Shown piece after piece: positions 1 to 8,148 of a stretch of DNA of 64,000 bases; position 1 is the stretch's first letter; each line of letters starts with the position of its first letter. A program made the position numbers and the translations under genes. The stretch is from Ferruginibacter sp. (GTDB taxonomy: Bacteria > Bacteroidota > Bacteroidia > Chitinophagales > Chitinophagaceae). The notes below the pieces were generated by a model. It was not told the origin of the DNA and made no database searches. It worked only from the letters and a program-made list of their open reading frames with translations. Where the stretch lies: assembly GCA_019638635.1 (NCBI GenBank), contig JAHBTM010000008.1:1-64000 (forward strand). The letters run 5' to 3'.

Positions 1-1425
1 CGAAGTTGTATTAAATTCTTGCGGCAAACATTCTCCACCTTCGTTCACGTTCAGGAAAATGGGTGCACATGGCTCATCAAACGGAGGAGGTGGCGGTGGA
101 GTACCTACACATATATTAAAGTTTGCAGTGGAGGCTGAGGAACTGGACCATGTCCATACCCGAACATAATATGTATTACCGATTGTCAACCCACCCACAA
201 TCATTGTGTTCGGATCAGAGCAACTCAATTGATTCAATGATCCGCAAGAGGCACCTTCGTACAGTGCCATTACCATATCCGTAGTTGAGCCGGAAACATT
301 CAATAAGGAAACCACATGCTGAGCGCTGGTAGCTACAAAAGAGAACCAAACATCATCGTTTGCACCGAAAGCACCACAACTGGGTGCAGGTACTCCCGTA
401 GAGCCGGTTGATGAAACGGTTGAGCCTGCTGTTACCACCCCGCAGTTTAAATCAGGATTCACCGTAAGCTGCACCGCCCCAGTACATTCATCGTTGGCCG
501 GTGGCGGAGGAGGGGTTCCTATACATATATTAAAACTGGCCGTGGATGTGGAGGTACTCGTCCACGTCCAAACACGAACATAATACGTATCTCCGGCAGT
601 TAAACCACCTACAACCATTTCATTAGGATCAGAACATTGCAAATGTGTCAATGCACCGCAGTTGGCGCCGCTGTAGAGAGACATTGCCATATCAGTAGTA
701 ACCCCCGTAACATTCAACAGCGAAATACTATGAACCGAACCGGTTGCTACAAAAGAGAACCACACATCATCATTGGTACCGGCAGCGCCACAGGTTGGAG
801 GTGGTGCAGATGATGAATTGGTTGCAGATACGGTTGTTCCGGCTGTAACCACTCCACAGTTCAAATCGGGATTCACCGTAAGAGGAATAGCCCCGGAACA
901 TTCATCATTGGCGGGAGGTGGTGGTGGGATGACAGCACAAATTCCAAAAGTACCTTCTCCACTTCCATTCCATGTAAAAAAGCGAATGTATAAAATTGTA
1001 TTGGGCTGCAAACCTCCAACCGTTAACTCGGGCATAAAGCCCGGTCCGCTATCATCATCGCAGGCAATCAATGTGAGGTTATTACAGGTGCCTGTGTAAA
1101 GCGCCAAAGCACCATCAGTAATTTGTTGAGCTTCCGTTTGAATGGTGATTGCACCTCCTGCAGGAACGAGAATCTGAAACCAGATATCATCGTCCTGATA
1201 ATTGGAACAACCCGGTGCAGGAACACCCGGAGAACCCGTTGCATCCTGATTGCTGAAAGTCTGGAAATTACATACATTGGAAACATTCAGAAACAACGCA
1301 TCGCAGGGATCATCGTTCTGAGGCTGAGCAAACGCATTTGCTCCCAAAAAGAAAACCAGGCAAAACATGCTGATGGTTTTAAAAACTACGCCCGTTGCTT
1401 GCACTGATTTATAAAAGATATTCAT
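1..1425 (-). CDS. Secreted multidomain PPC-like repeat protein (3' end outside window)
   Basis: I translated the minus strand from the ATG at 1425; 475 residues are visible and the frame runs off the left edge. Residues 1-34 form a signal peptide ending AFAQ. A diverged beta-sandwich domain follows (about 37-165), then two closely similar units starting with ANDEC at residues 172 and 310, a 138-residue period. Each unit has conserved Cys, an NDDVWFSFVA strand and a YYVRVWTW strand, and ends in a PPPPP linker. A further unit starts near 448. The pattern fits pre-peptidase C-terminal (PPC)-type domains of exported Bacteroidota proteins. Disulfides are likely because Cys positions repeat. The PorP/SprF gene lies 58 nt upstream on the same strand, which suggests a type IX exported or surface protein; the C-terminal sorting domain that would prove this is not in view. 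Confidence 0.85.
   Translation of the reverse strand, partial: MNIFYKSVQATGVVFKTISMFCLVFFLGANAFAQPQNDDPCDALFLNVSNVCNFQTFSNQDATGSPGVPAPGCSNYQDDDIWFQILVPAGGAITIQTEAQQITDGALALYTGTCNNLTLIACDDDSGPGFMPELTVGGLQPNTILYIRFFTWNGSGEGTFGICAVIPPPPPANDECSGAIPLTVNPDLNCGVVTAGTTVSATNSSSAPPPTCGAAGTNDDVWFSFVATGSVHSISLLNVTGVTTDMAMSLYSGANCGALTHLQCSDPNEMVVGGLTAGDTYYVRVWTWTSTSTSTASFNICIGTPPPPPANDECTGAVQLTVNPDLNCGVVTAGSTVSSTGSTGVPAPSCGAFGANDDVWFSFVATSAQHVVSLLNVSGSTTDMVMALYEGASCGSLNQLSCSDPNTMIVGGLTIGNTYYVRVWTWSSSSASTANFNICVGTPPPPPPFDEPCAPIFLNVNEGGECLPQEFNTTS
85..912 (-). repeat. Two tandem 414-bp coding repeats (PPC-like units)
   Basis: Units at about 499-912 and 85-498 encode residues 172-309 and 310-447 of the secreted repeat protein. 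They are in frame, equal in length, and still similar at DNA level, for example around the ANDEC and VNPDLNCGVV segments. This points to internal duplication that is recent relative to the diverged first domain. Such repeats can collapse in short-read assembly, so the copy number outside the window is uncertain. Confidence 0.8.
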
Positions 1426-1483
1426 GGTATTCGTTTAATTAGTTAGAATAGATTCACTATAGGCTGCTGCTTTTTATTTGCAG

Positions 1484-2386
1484 TTATTCAGATTTACCCA
1501 ATTCGAAACGGAGGCCCAATTCATGTGCCCCGGATCCGTTGGTAAAAATGCTGATGGGTGCCTGATAGTAATCGTAGCTATAGCTCAGACCAATTTTCTT
1601 TTTGATCTTAAACCCGGCTTGTAAACTCCAGGCTTGCTCAATGCGCCAGTTAATCCCCCACCACACTTTATCCTGATAATCGAGTTGCATACCAAACTCA
1701 AATTCCGAAGGGGAATTCTCAATGACGCGAACCATTGCGTTGGGTATCAGGTAAATATCTGCACCGGTATTGATGCGATAACTCGCGGTTGCATTATAAT
1801 GGCGATATAGTTTTCCTCCGGTTTTCGCATTTGGCACATCCGCTAATTGCAGTTTAGATTGAATCAACTGACTGGCGGCAACACCTACTGCTAATTTCCC
1901 GGTGGTAAAATACACTCCGGCACCGGCGTCAATCCCCAGTTTATTCTCAGCCCCCGCCAATACAGGGTCGTTGCCCAGTGAACCGCTTATCTTGTTTTTA
2001 TCAATTGCAAATTGAAGAGCCCGCAATTCTAGTCCCAAACCTAAGCGGTGATTGGGATTTTGCATCTTAACATGGTAAGAATAGGCCAGTTGAATTCCGG
2101 TACGACTGGTAGGCCCGGTCTCGTCGCGATAAATATAGGTTCCGATGCCAGCGTTCATTTTCTCCCAGTCAAAATCGCCGTAAATCATGTACGTTCGGGG
2201 GTTTCCGGGAAAAGACGACCACATGTTTCGATAGGAAAGTCCGATTAAATCTTTCTGTGCGATACCTGCTGCACCGGGGTTATACATCGGGTTATGCTGC
2301 ATATACTGACTGGTAAAATGTAGTTGTTGAGCTACCACAACAGACGAACCCGAAACAAACGCCATCAGGAGTATAAGTTTCCTCAT
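1484..2386 (-). CDS. PorP/SprF family type IX secretion membrane protein
   Basis: 300 residues with a signal peptide (MRKLILLMAFVSG... cut near VVAQ) followed by the QLHFTSQYMQHNPMYNPGAAG opening typical of PorP/SprF proteins, and alternating beta-strand segments to the C-terminus, expected to form an outer-membrane barrel. Family members work with the type IX secretion system; SprF helps deliver the SprB adhesin in gliding Bacteroidota. Here the gene lies directly upstream of the large PPC-repeat protein, so the two are probably one export unit. The usual order puts the porP/sprF gene after its adhesin, so this order is slightly unusual. Family assignment is confident; the partnership is inferred from position. 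Confidence 0.88.
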   Translation of the reverse strand: MRKLILLMAFVSGSSVVVAQQLHFTSQYMQHNPMYNPGAAGIAQKDLIGLSYRNMWSSFPGNPRTYMIYGDFDWEKMNAGIGTYIYRDETGPTSRTGIQLAYSYHVKMQNPNHRLGLGLELRALQFAIDKNKISGSLGNDPVLAGAENKLGIDAGAGVYFTTGKLAVGVAASQLIQSKLQLADVPNAKTGGKLYRHYNATASYRINTGADIYLIPNAMVRVIENSPSEFEFGMQLDYQDKVWWGINWRIEQAWSLQAGFKIKKKIGLSYSYDYYQAPISIFTNGSGAHELGLRFELGKSE

Positions 2387-2437
2387 AATTGTTGTTTCAC
2401 GATGAAAAATAAAAAACCGTTAAATTTTAATGTACAA

Positions 2438-3037
2438 TTATACTAAATTTTCTGCTTCAACGTTGCGGATATTTTTCAATCGCTCCCGAAATTCTTCTAA
2501 TCGGTGGGAAGGGATGGCTGCCTTAATAAATGGGAAAAGTTGAATTTCCTGTTCTACTATATTGGCCTGCAATTGTTTGAGTAATTGTATCACCTCATTG
2601 GTTTGTTCATATTGAAAATGAAGGATATAGGGGATTTCTATTGCTTTTTTGGTGTGGGGAACGGTTTGAAGTGCCAGGGCTGTGGCGGTTTTATATGCTT
2701 TAATGAGGCCGGGGACTCCTAACAGGGTACCTCCAAAATACCGCACCACAATGACTCCGATGTTGGTTAACTGCTTACTGTCAATCTGCCCCAGGATAGG
2801 CCTGCCTGCGGACCCGGATGGTTCACCGTCATCGTTTACCCGAAACTGATCACCTGTAACACCCATCCTGTACGCAAAACAATGGTGAACGGCTTTAGGG
2901 TGATCCTCTTTCTGTTTTACCAGCATCTCTTTAAATGCCGCGGTTGTATCCATCGGGAAAGCAAAGGCAATGAATGAGCTGCCCCTGTCTTTATAGGTAG
3001 CCGTTGCCATTTGATCTATGGTATAATAAAAATCCAT
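2438..3037 (-). CDS. YigZ/IMPACT family protein
   Basis: 199 residues. The N-terminal IMPACT-type domain carries the DDGEPSGSAGRPIL signature near residues 69-82 and VVRYFGGTLLG further on, both diagnostic for the YigZ/YvyE/IMPACT family; the C-terminal part (after about 135) matches the small ferredoxin-like DUF1949 region. Bacterial members have no settled biochemical role; a link to translation control is known for the eukaryotic homologue. The start ATG overlaps the stop of the upstream transporter gene by one base (TAATG), so the genes are translationally coupled and part of a ribD-transporter-yigZ operon. Confidence 0.9.
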   Translation of the reverse strand: MDFYYTIDQMATATYKDRGSSFIAFAFPMDTTAAFKEMLVKQKEDHPKAVHHCFAYRMGVTGDQFRVNDDGEPSGSAGRPILGQIDSKQLTNIGVIVVRYFGGTLLGVPGLIKAYKTATALALQTVPHTKKAIEIPYILHFQYEQTNEVIQLLKQLQANIVEQEIQLFPFIKAAIPSHRLEEFRERLKNIRNVEAENLV

Positions 3038-3912
3038 TATGAGGCCGTTGAGCTTAACAACATTATAGCCAGCAAAGCTACTCCAATTCCAATTTTATTG
3101 GTGCGTGATAATGATTCGCGAAATAACAGCAACCCTACCAGTACGTTCACCACAACTATAGCCACATTATTCACCGGTATCCATACAGAACTATGATCGG
3201 GGTATGCCTTTAGGAAACGTATTAAACACCAAATGGAAAAATAATTGGGAATGCCCAGCAAAATGCCCGCCCACAAGGCCTTGGGTTGAAAGACAATAGA
3301 ACCAGACAACAAACCAGCCACCCACAGGATGATACCCGCCATACAGGCTACACCAAAACATAATATCAGAAACGGACCGGCAGTATCATTCGTTAAATGA
3401 TGATGCTCTGTATATTTAACGAGTGTATCCAGCAAACCACATCCGATGAAAATACTAACCGGCAGCCAAACAGATGCACGGCTTACGCCGACTCCGGCAG
3501 ATCGTTGAGGCATGAATGTGAGCACTACCGCCAGTAACGTGAGCGCCATCCCAGCGCCTTTCAGTACAGTGAGCTGATCACCATATAACATCAATGAAGC
3601 AAGAAATGGGATGACCAGTGAAACCTTGGTTGCCACGGTAGCGGTAGCTACGCCGTTATGCTTTACCGTAAGAGCCGTCAGGTTGAATGTAAGGATAAAC
3701 CCTAACCCCAGCATGAGTGCGAATGGCCATACAGATGCTGCCAAACCGGTGAGTTGACGGGCTTCGCCGGGCATCATCCATAAACCTGTGAGTACACAAA
3801 TGGCATAATTGTACACAATGGTTTGAAAGACATTGATACCATATCGGTTGCACAATTTAAATACAATGTTCAACCAAGCAGATAAGAAAACACTCCCCGC
3901 AAGAAAAAGCAT
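3037..3912 (-). CDS. EamA/DMT-family inner-membrane transporter
   Basis: 291 residues, almost entirely hydrophobic with about ten predicted membrane segments arranged as two halves, as in drug/metabolite transporter (EamA) proteins. The protein starts MLFLAGSVFLSAWLNIVFK. It starts inside the ribD stop codon (TGATG) and ends inside the yigZ start codon, so it is tightly coupled to both. Linkage to ribD could suggest transport of a flavin or pteridine-like compound, but this is only a guess from position; the substrate cannot be read from the sequence. Confidence 0.82.
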   Translation of the reverse strand: MLFLAGSVFLSAWLNIVFKLCNRYGINVFQTIVYNYAICVLTGLWMMPGEARQLTGLAASVWPFALMLGLGFILTFNLTALTVKHNGVATATVATKVSLVIPFLASLMLYGDQLTVLKGAGMALTLLAVVLTFMPQRSAGVGVSRASVWLPVSIFIGCGLLDTLVKYTEHHHLTNDTAGPFLILCFGVACMAGIILWVAGLLSGSIVFQPKALWAGILLGIPNYFSIWCLIRFLKAYPDHSSVWIPVNNVAIVVVNVLVGLLLFRESLSRTNKIGIGVALLAIMLLSSTAS

Positions 3913-4958
3913 CAGGTGTTGTTTAAATTTCTGTAATATCTGATTTCTTCTCCATTCAGGGTTTGAATTTTTTCGGGTAGTGCATCCGGTACATCAGGTG
4001 CTTTTAGTCCTGCTCCGGTTTTCATTTGTGTATTCACAATCACACGCAGTTCATCCCACTTACCGGAACGCATAAACGAAATAAGAATTTTTTGTCCGCC
4101 CTCTATCAAAACCGATTGAATTCCCATATGATACCAACTTTCCAGCAACCCATCAACACTGTCCCAGTCATCGATTTTTACATGGGAGATGTTTTGCGAA
4201 GCGCCTGATCGCAAGCTGTTCATCACTAGCAGAGGTGAGGCTTCCTGAAATATTTTTTGGTTAGAAGGCACACGCAATTGCCGGTCGAGCAGGATGCGTA
4301 CCGGGCTTTTACCTGGCCAACGGCGGTTCGTTAGTAGGGGGTCGTCTGCAAGGGCGGTTTCGGTACCAACGGCAATCCCTGCTAATTCACTTCGCCAACG
4401 GTGTACCAGCAAATCAGTCAATGCATCACTGATTTTAAGGCGTACACGGGTTCCGGAGCCCATAAACCCATCAGCAGTTTGTGCCCATTTTAAAACTATG
4501 AACGGGCGTTGTCGGGTATGAAATGTGTAAAATGCTTCAACCAACCTTCTGCCCTCCGATTCTAACACACCCGTTATCACTTCAACCCCAGCTTCCCGTA
4601 ACCTGCGGATAGCTGAGCCATTTACCGCCTCGAAAGGATCAGTAACGGATATGACTACACGAGGAATACCGTGCTTCAGGATTTTATCAGTGCAGGGTGG
4701 GGTTTTACCGAAATGATTGCACGGTTCCAGGCTTACATATAAAGTAGATTCCGGAATTAAACATTTATCCGTTTCCGTAACGGAATCTATGCAATGAACT
4801 TCAGCGTGCGGACCTCCATAGCATCGGTGGTACCCTTCCCCTATTACCCGTTGTTGATACACCAACACGGCACCCACCAATGGATTGGGGGCAACTTTCC
4901 CCTTACCCATTGCAGCCAGCTGAAAACAGCGTTGCATGTATATCTCGTGCTCTTTCAT
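3912..4958 (-). CDS. ribD: Riboflavin biosynthesis bifunctional deaminase/reductase
   Basis: I place the start at the ATG at 4958 (MKEHEIYMQRCFQLA), giving 348 residues, because the longer open frame to 5033 would run through the divergent prmC start. Residues 1-145 are the zinc cytidine-deaminase-like domain: HAE at 51-53 and PCNHFGKTPPC supplying Cys80 and Cys89. The rest is the NADPH reductase domain (for example WAQTADGF and a VLIEGG strand). It converts the GTP-derived 2,5-diaminopyrimidine phosphate to the 5-amino-6-ribitylaminouracil phosphate. First gene of the operon with the EamA transporter and yigZ; no other rib gene is in the window. Confidence 0.95.
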   Translation of the reverse strand: MKEHEIYMQRCFQLAAMGKGKVAPNPLVGAVLVYQQRVIGEGYHRCYGGPHAEVHCIDSVTETDKCLIPESTLYVSLEPCNHFGKTPPCTDKILKHGIPRVVISVTDPFEAVNGSAIRRLREAGVEVITGVLESEGRRLVEAFYTFHTRQRPFIVLKWAQTADGFMGSGTRVRLKISDALTDLLVHRWRSELAGIAVGTETALADDPLLTNRRWPGKSPVRILLDRQLRVPSNQKIFQEASPLLVMNSLRSGASQNISHVKIDDWDSVDGLLESWYHMGIQSVLIEGGQKILISFMRSGKWDELRVIVNTQMKTGAGLKAPDVPDALPEKIQTLNGEEIRYYRNLNNT

Positions 4959-4987
4959 TGATTTGAAAACATAAAAATATAAGTTTG
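4957..4987 (+). promoter_or_regulatory. Bacteroidota-type promoter of prmC
   Basis: ATTG at 4957-4960, 19 nt, then TAAGTTTG at 4980-4987, matching the TTTG/TTG and TAnnTTTG elements used by the Bacteroidota primary sigma factor. The prmC ATG begins at 4993, only 5 nt after the -7 element, so the transcript would have almost no leader. Confidence 0.6.
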
Positions 4988-4992
4988 TGCCC

Positions 4993-5847
4993 ATGAACGC
5001 CCGAAAATTCTTTCGCGAGTATGTATTGAACATTCAACAGGTAATGGAACCATCTGCAGCTGTACAGGTTGCTGAAACATTACTGGAACATTATTCGGGA
5101 GTTACGAGAAGACAAATGATTCTGAATCCGGAATTAATGCTGAACCCTGAAACTATACAACCACTCGAAGCTGCGCTTCTACGGTTAAGGCAACGTGAGC
5201 CGGTGCAGTACATCACGGAAACGGGTTGGTTCTACGATATGCCATTCAAGGTAAGCCCTGCCGTATTAATTCCCCGGCCCGAAACAGAGGAATTAGTGGA
5301 AAAAGTGATTGAACGTTGCCGTTCATGGGAACCACTTCATATACTCGACGTAGGCACGGGAAGCGGTTGTATGGCCATCACCCTAAAAAAACAATTACCT
5401 CACGCCAGCGTTACTGCAATAGATGTGAGTAAGGCCGCACTGGAAATAGCTCAATACAATGCCGGGCAACACCACACCGTAATCAACTTTAAAGAGGTGG
5501 ATTTTTTAAATGCGTATGCGAGATTAGCATTGAATTCCTATTCTATCATTGTGAGTAATCCTCCTTACATTCCGGATGAAGAAAAAACTATAATGGATGA
5601 AAATGTAGTACGCTACGAACCCCATCTGGCCCTGTTTGCATCAGACCATCTGGTATTTTACAAAGCGCTTGCCGTATTTGGAAAAACAAACCTCCACCCC
5701 AACGGATATATTTATTGTGAGATACATCAACGATATGCAGAGGAGGTGTTGAAGGTATTTAAAACAGCAGGATATCGCGCAGTAGTACATCCAGACATCA
5801 GCGGGAACCAACGTATGGTAGAAGCTACTCTGACCCACTCACGGTAG
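4993..5847 (+). CDS. prmC: Peptide chain release factor N5-glutamine methyltransferase
   Basis: 284 residues from the ATG at 4993 (a GTG two codons earlier is possible). The N-terminal helical domain (1-75) binds release factor; the Rossmann domain has the SAM motif DVGTGSG near 119-125 and the catalytic NPPY at 189-192. PrmC methylates the Gln of the GGQ motif in RF1 and RF2, raising termination efficiency. The gene diverges from ribD and its 3' end overlaps the convergent exbD gene by 23 nt. The start is supported by the normal N-terminal length and by the promoter immediately upstream. Confidence 0.95.
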   Translation: MNARKFFREYVLNIQQVMEPSAAVQVAETLLEHYSGVTRRQMILNPELMLNPETIQPLEAALLRLRQREPVQYITETGWFYDMPFKVSPAVLIPRPETEELVEKVIERCRSWEPLHILDVGTGSGCMAITLKKQLPHASVTAIDVSKAALEIAQYNAGQHHTVINFKEVDFLNAYARLALNSYSIIVSNPPYIPDEEKTIMDENVVRYEPHLALFASDHLVFYKALAVFGKTNLHPNGYIYCEIHQRYAEEVLKVFKTAGYRAVVHPDISGNQRMVEATLTHSR

Positions 5848-6232
5848 CAGAAGTAGTAGCCCCCAGTTTGCGGGCCACCTTCATTACACGCACCACCTCA
5901 CCCCAGTGAGCGATAGAATCTGCATTAATAACCACAGCAGGTTTAATGCTGTCGCCCTCATGAATATATTTGCGCAACACAGATTCCAGTGAATCAACGG
6001 GAACCTGTTTGACACCTACATAAAAGTTTTTATTCTTATCTACACTTACCACCACACTTTGTTTCAGTTTAGTGTCGCTTTTAGAACGCGGCACATTCAT
6101 CTTAATCACATTCGGATTAGCCAGCGTAGAAATCATCAGGAAGAACATGAGCAGGATGAACAATATATCATTGAGCGGACCGGTGTCCACTTCATTGTGT
6201 TCTTCCCTGAATCTGTTTTTTCTAAGACGCAT
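5825..6232 (-). CDS. exbD: ExbD/TolR-type biopolymer transport protein
   Basis: 135 residues: a short cytoplasmic N-terminus, one membrane helix (about 19-39) carrying the conserved acidic residue in the VDTGPLNDILFILL segment, and a periplasmic domain. ExbD/TolR proteins couple the proton gradient to outer-membrane work together with ExbB/TolQ. Here exbB lies 28 nt upstream. No TonB or TolA gene is next to the pair, so whether it energises TonB-dependent receptors or a Tol-like machine cannot be decided from this window. The 3' end overlaps prmC. Confidence 0.9.
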   Translation of the reverse strand: MRLRKNRFREEHNEVDTGPLNDILFILLMFFLMISTLANPNVIKMNVPRSKSDTKLKQSVVVSVDKNKNFYVGVKQVPVDSLESVLRKYIHEGDSIKPAVVINADSIAHWGEVVRVMKVARKLGATTSATVSGSE

Positions 6233-6260
6233 GTATGAATGAGGTTATATAAATATTGAA

Positions 6261-6944
6261 TTAACGGGTAGGCTCCTGCAGCATATCAATAAATTCATTG
6301 CTGGCACCTTCCATCATGTTGGCCGTACGGTTGATTTGTGTATCCAGGTAACTGTATCCCAAAAATGAAAGCATACCAATGATCAAACCGGTGGCAGAGG
6401 TAATCAGCTTTACGTACATGGCATCGGCAATTTGTGTAATGGAGGGATTGTCGATGGATGCAAATTGCTTCAGCAATAATACCAGGCCTATAATGGTTCC
6501 CACAAAACCAAACAATGGTGCAAAACGAGAAATCACAGAAAGGATATTCATATTGCGCTCCATTTTATACATCTCCAGTTTGCCCACATTTTCCATGCTT
6601 TTTTCAATAGCATCAATGGGCTTGCCAATGCGTTGTATTCCTTTATCGATGATACGGGCAACCGGACTGGAATTGTTTTTCGTCATGCTGCGCGCTGCGG
6701 CAATATTGCCTGAAACGATATGATCACGAATGATAGGCATGAAATTCTCATCTACTTTAGATGCTTTGCGAATCACCAATAATCTTTCAATGAAAAAATA
6801 TACGGCCAGTGCAAACAACAGAAATAATGGGAACATGAGCGGGCCACCTTTACCGAGTAAACTCCAGATTGATTCTGTTTTTTCTCCGGCCACTGCTTCT
6901 GCCGCCACTTTCAGTGTATCGGCTTGTAGAAAAATAGGAAACAT
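6261..6944 (-). CDS. exbB: MotA/TolQ/ExbB proton channel protein
   Basis: 227 residues with three membrane segments: one near 33-53 (LMFPLFLLFALAVYFF), and two after residue 135 (FAPLFGFVGTIIGLV and ITSATGLIIGML). The GTIIGL and TGLIIG signatures are those of the MotA/TolQ/ExbB family. It forms the pentameric channel that holds an ExbD dimer. Short linker to exbD, same strand, so one operon. The N-terminus lacks a clear cleavable signal and probably lies in the periplasm as in other ExbB proteins. Confidence 0.92.
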   Translation of the reverse strand: MFPIFLQADTLKVAAEAVAGEKTESIWSLLGKGGPLMFPLFLLFALAVYFFIERLLVIRKASKVDENFMPIIRDHIVSGNIAAARSMTKNNSSPVARIIDKGIQRIGKPIDAIEKSMENVGKLEMYKMERNMNILSVISRFAPLFGFVGTIIGLVLLLKQFASIDNPSITQIADAMYVKLITSATGLIIGMLSFLGYSYLDTQINRTANMMEGASNEFIDMLQEPTR

Positions 6945-7044
6945 TAATTTTTTCTTTAAATGTTTAAATCAATTTCCAAACGCAATTAAATGAATAAAGA
7001 TTGATTTATTAAAAAAACGATTTGTTAATCTTACCCAACAGTCA

Positions 7045-7983
7045 TTATGCTTTCAACGTATCCTGTTCTTTCAGGTGTAACATGCCCATGATTTGTTGCA
7101 TGGTACGTTCCATACCCTGACTGCTGCCATCGAGGAATATCACATTTCCGTTTCCATACTCTGCAAAATTTTTGATGGCTTCCACCCACATGCTGAACAA
7201 AATTACATTCGTATCCAGATTGGCTTGTTTCATTTCGGATGCTGCCTGCGACATACCCTTGGCCACTTCTTCCCTGAACAAGGCTACTCCCTGACCGCGC
7301 AACTGTGCTGCCAAACGTTCTGCTTCTGCAGCAATTTTGATTGCATTTCCTTCCGCTTCGGCTGATTTGGTTTTAGTAATCAGTAAGGCTTGCCCTTCGT
7401 TTTCTGCTGCAGCCTTCAGGTTGTTGGATGCCACTACCTTGCTCATACTATCCATAATAGCCTGGTCGAAAGTGATGTCATTGATTTGAAGATCCTGCAA
7501 GTGGTATCCCCATTCTTCGAGTGATTGATCTACATGCTCTTTCACAAACTCCACAATATCGCGTCGCAATCCTAAAATTTCTGATTGACGACGGGTAGCT
7601 ACAAACGCACGAATATTTCCTTCAATGGTTCTGACCAATGCCTGCATCAGATCACGGTCGCTGATGAACTTAAACGCCACCTTTTTGATAGTGCCTTCCT
7701 CTTCATTCTGCACAGAATAAAGTAACATCGATTTAAAATACACGTTCGCCTGATCGATGGTTACTGCTTGAAATTCGAGTTCCACTGATCGGTTTTGGAT
7801 ACTCACTTTTTTATGAATCTGCTCCAGTAAAGGTATTTTAAAGTTTAAGCCCGGGCGCATGATGCGACGGTATTTACCGAACATCGTTACCACGGCAATA
7901 AATCCCTGGTTTACGGTTACCACACTCCCTGCGATAATAACCACCAATAATATAATCCACCAGTTTTGAGATATAAAGTCCAT
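7045..7983 (-). CDS. SPFH/band 7 domain membrane-anchored protein
   Basis: Start at the ATG at 7983 (MDFISQNWWIILLVVIIAG), giving 312 residues; the longer frame to 8082 adds a tail with no family support. One N-terminal membrane helix (8-25) is followed by the SPFH domain (about 27-190) with GLNFKIPLLEQI, and an Ala/Glu-rich coiled coil (about 195-250, AEAEGNAIKIAAEAERLAAQ). Members form large oligomers at the inner membrane with roles in protease control or membrane domains. It most resembles stomatin/HflC-like prokaryotic proteins. No NfeD partner is adjacent. Confidence 0.88.
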   Translation of the reverse strand: MDFISQNWWIILLVVIIAGSVVTVNQGFIAVVTMFGKYRRIMRPGLNFKIPLLEQIHKKVSIQNRSVELEFQAVTIDQANVYFKSMLLYSVQNEEEGTIKKVAFKFISDRDLMQALVRTIEGNIRAFVATRRQSEILGLRRDIVEFVKEHVDQSLEEWGYHLQDLQINDITFDQAIMDSMSKVVASNNLKAAAENEGQALLITKTKSAEAEGNAIKIAAEAERLAAQLRGQGVALFREEVAKGMSQAASEMKQANLDTNVILFSMWVEAIKNFAEYGNGNVIFLDGSSQGMERTMQQIMGMLHLKEQDTLKA

Positions 7984-8148
7984 ACAATATGATTTTGCGT
8001 GAAGATAGATATAATCAGGATAATGTACCGTTTGTCTATTCAGCACCTGTCTACACCTTAAGTACCATGCTCTTTCAATCAACCCTTGGATGATTACTTA
8101 ACCAGGATGTATTGGAAATGCAGTTCAGCCCTTTGAATGAAACAAACA

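Noticed and set aside
773..1407. Plus-strand open frames of 94-108 codons opposite the secreted repeat protein
   Set aside because: They are antisense shadows of the PPC-repeat coding sequence; their translations show no domain and no initiation signals.
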